Positions 4,895-5,590 of a DNA stretch of 5,590 nucleotides are shown here, piece after piece. The stretch covers positions 1 to 5,590 of the forward strand of contig JAEZSM010000087.1 in NCBI GenBank assembly GCA_023421875.1, read 5' to 3'. How positions within the stretch are numbered: the stretch's first letter is position 1; every line of letters begins with the position of its first letter. Made by a program: the position numbers and the translations under genes. The notes under the pieces are model-generated. The model ran no database searches. It was given only the letters and a program-made list of their open reading frames with translations, and was not told the origin of the DNA. This DNA is from Spirochaetota bacterium. GTDB taxonomy: Bacteria; Spirochaetota; Spirochaetia; Treponematales; Rectinemataceae.

Positions 4895-5590
4895 GTTCCC
4901 AGCCCCAGATCCTTGAGCGCCTTTTTGAGCGCCTCGGTCACCTCAGGAGAGGTGGGCTTGAGGGGCGGACGCAAAGGACCTGCCTCGAATCCGCAGAGCT
5001 GGAGAGCCCGCTTTACGGGCACGGGATTGGGCTGGAGGAAAAGTGCCCTGTTGATGGCCTGGAGCTTCACGTGCAGGGCCGCCGCTTCGGCATGCATTCC
5101 GGCCAGATAGGCTTCAATCATTTTTTTCATGAAAGGAGCCACCACGTGGCCTGCCACGGACACGACGCCATAGCCACCTATGGCCAGGGTTGGAAGGGTT
5201 AAAGCGTCTTCTCCAGTATACACCCTAAAGCCCGGTGCCGCGTCACGGATGACCACCGTCGTGTCGTCCAGGTTGCCCGCAGCGTCCTTGAGCATGGTTA
5301 TTTGCTTTACATCCTTGGAAAGCTTTACGATAGTCTCGGGTCTGATGCTGATCGCCGTCCTGCCAGGAACGTTATAGAGCATGGAGGGAATCTTTACCGA
5401 CGAGGCGATCATGGCAAAATGGTCGTAGAGCATGCCCTGGTCGGGCTTGTTGTAGTAGGGTGCCACCAGTAAAAGTCCGTCCGCCCCCGCCTCTTCGGCA
5501 TCTTTCGCATTCTGTATCGAAACCCTGGTGTCGTTGGTGCCAGCGTTGGCTATCACCGGCAGTCCCGTGGCCTTTTTGATAGCCTTTACA
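4891..5590 (-). CDS. dapA: 4-hydroxy-tetrahydrodipicolinate synthase, 5' end outside window
   Basis: It condenses pyruvate with aspartate semialdehyde, the product of asd downstream, at the entry to lysine/diaminopimelate synthesis. The frame runs off the right edge; the window shows the last 232 residues of an expected 290-300. The apparent GTG start at 5556 is internal. Visible hallmarks are PYYNKP (the Tyr107 region of E. coli), YNVPGRT (Tyr133 and Arg138 equivalents), the Schiff-base lysine in MLKDAAGN (codon 5287-5289), GGYGVVSV and the C-terminal NPVPVK. The Arg of GRT and NPVPVK favour true DapA over the related hydroxyproline-pathway deaminase, but that alternative is not excluded. 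At the E. coli lysine-site position Glu84 the residue is Val, while Asn80 is kept (GTNDTRV). The TTGE motif and His53/His56 lie outside the window. The stop overlaps the [2Fe-2S] start by 4 bp. It is the most upstream visible gene of the operon. Confidence 0.92.
   Translation of the reverse strand, partial: VKAIKKATGLPVIANAGTNDTRVSIQNAKDAEEAGADGLLLVAPYYNKPDQGMLYDHFAMIASSVKIPSMLYNVPGRTAISIRPETIVKLSKDVKQITMLKDAAGNLDDTTVVIRDAAPGFRVYTGEDALTLPTLAIGGYGVVSVAGHVVAPFMKKMIEAYLAGMHAEAAALHVKLQAINRALFLQPNPVPVKRALQLCGFEAGPLRPPLKPTSPEVTEALKKALKDLGLGT

Noticed and set aside
4265..5110. 281-residue plus-strand ORF opposite the FAD, [2Fe-2S] and dapA genes
   Set aside because: It spans three well-supported genes on the other strand, has a low-complexity Ser/Pro/Ala composition and has no credible ribosome binding site.
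4891..5590. DapA as the hydroxyproline-pathway deaminase
   Set aside because: The YNVPGRT arginine, the NPVPVK motif and co-location with asd and lysC favour true dihydrodipicolinate synthase. It is kept as an alternative because of the adjacent redox trio.

Overview
The window holds two transcription units that converge on a hairpin near position 885. The plus-strand unit (1-797) has the 3' half of a major facilitator transporter and a 37-residue Lys/Glu-rich peptide gene. The minus-strand unit fills 904-5590. Read in the direction of transcription it runs dapA (5' end beyond the window), a [2Fe-2S] protein, an FAD/NAD(P)-type oxidoreductase, a double-cluster [4Fe-4S] ferredoxin-like protein, asd and lysC.

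The minus-strand genes are packed tightly. There are ATGA overlaps at dapA/[2Fe-2S] and FAD/[4Fe-4S], an 11-bp overlap at [2Fe-2S]/FAD (using the start with the good ribosome binding site), an 8-bp overlap at [4Fe-4S]/asd, and 12 bp between asd and lysC. This strongly suggests one polycistronic operon. DapA, Asd and LysC supply the aspartate-to-dihydrodipicolinate trunk of lysine and diaminopimelate synthesis: LysC phosphorylates aspartate, Asd makes aspartate semialdehyde, and DapA condenses it with pyruvate.

The unusual part is the three redox genes inserted between dapA and asd. They resemble the accessory electron-transfer subunits of the hydrogen cyanide synthase / opine oxidase / D-hydroxyproline dehydrogenase group, but the DadA-like catalytic flavin subunit of those enzymes is not in the window. 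That group acts on amino or cyclic imino acids, and DapA-family lyases also occur in hydroxyproline catabolism. The cluster may therefore be a merged biosynthetic/catabolic operon or a redox module tied to lysine metabolism. LysC is also short (337 residues) and appears to lack one of its two ACT domains, and DapA has Val at the position of the E. coli lysine-binding Glu84. Both point to altered lysine feedback.

The organism is a bacterium of moderately high GC, and the ferredoxin-type proteins fit an anaerobic or amino-acid-fermenting lifestyle. Spirochaetota, Synergistota or Firmicutes-like lineages are possible, but the sequence alone does not settle the phylum. There are no rRNA, tRNA, CRISPR or insertion-sequence features. 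The only noncoding stretches are 617-683 and 798-903, both shorter than 300 bases.
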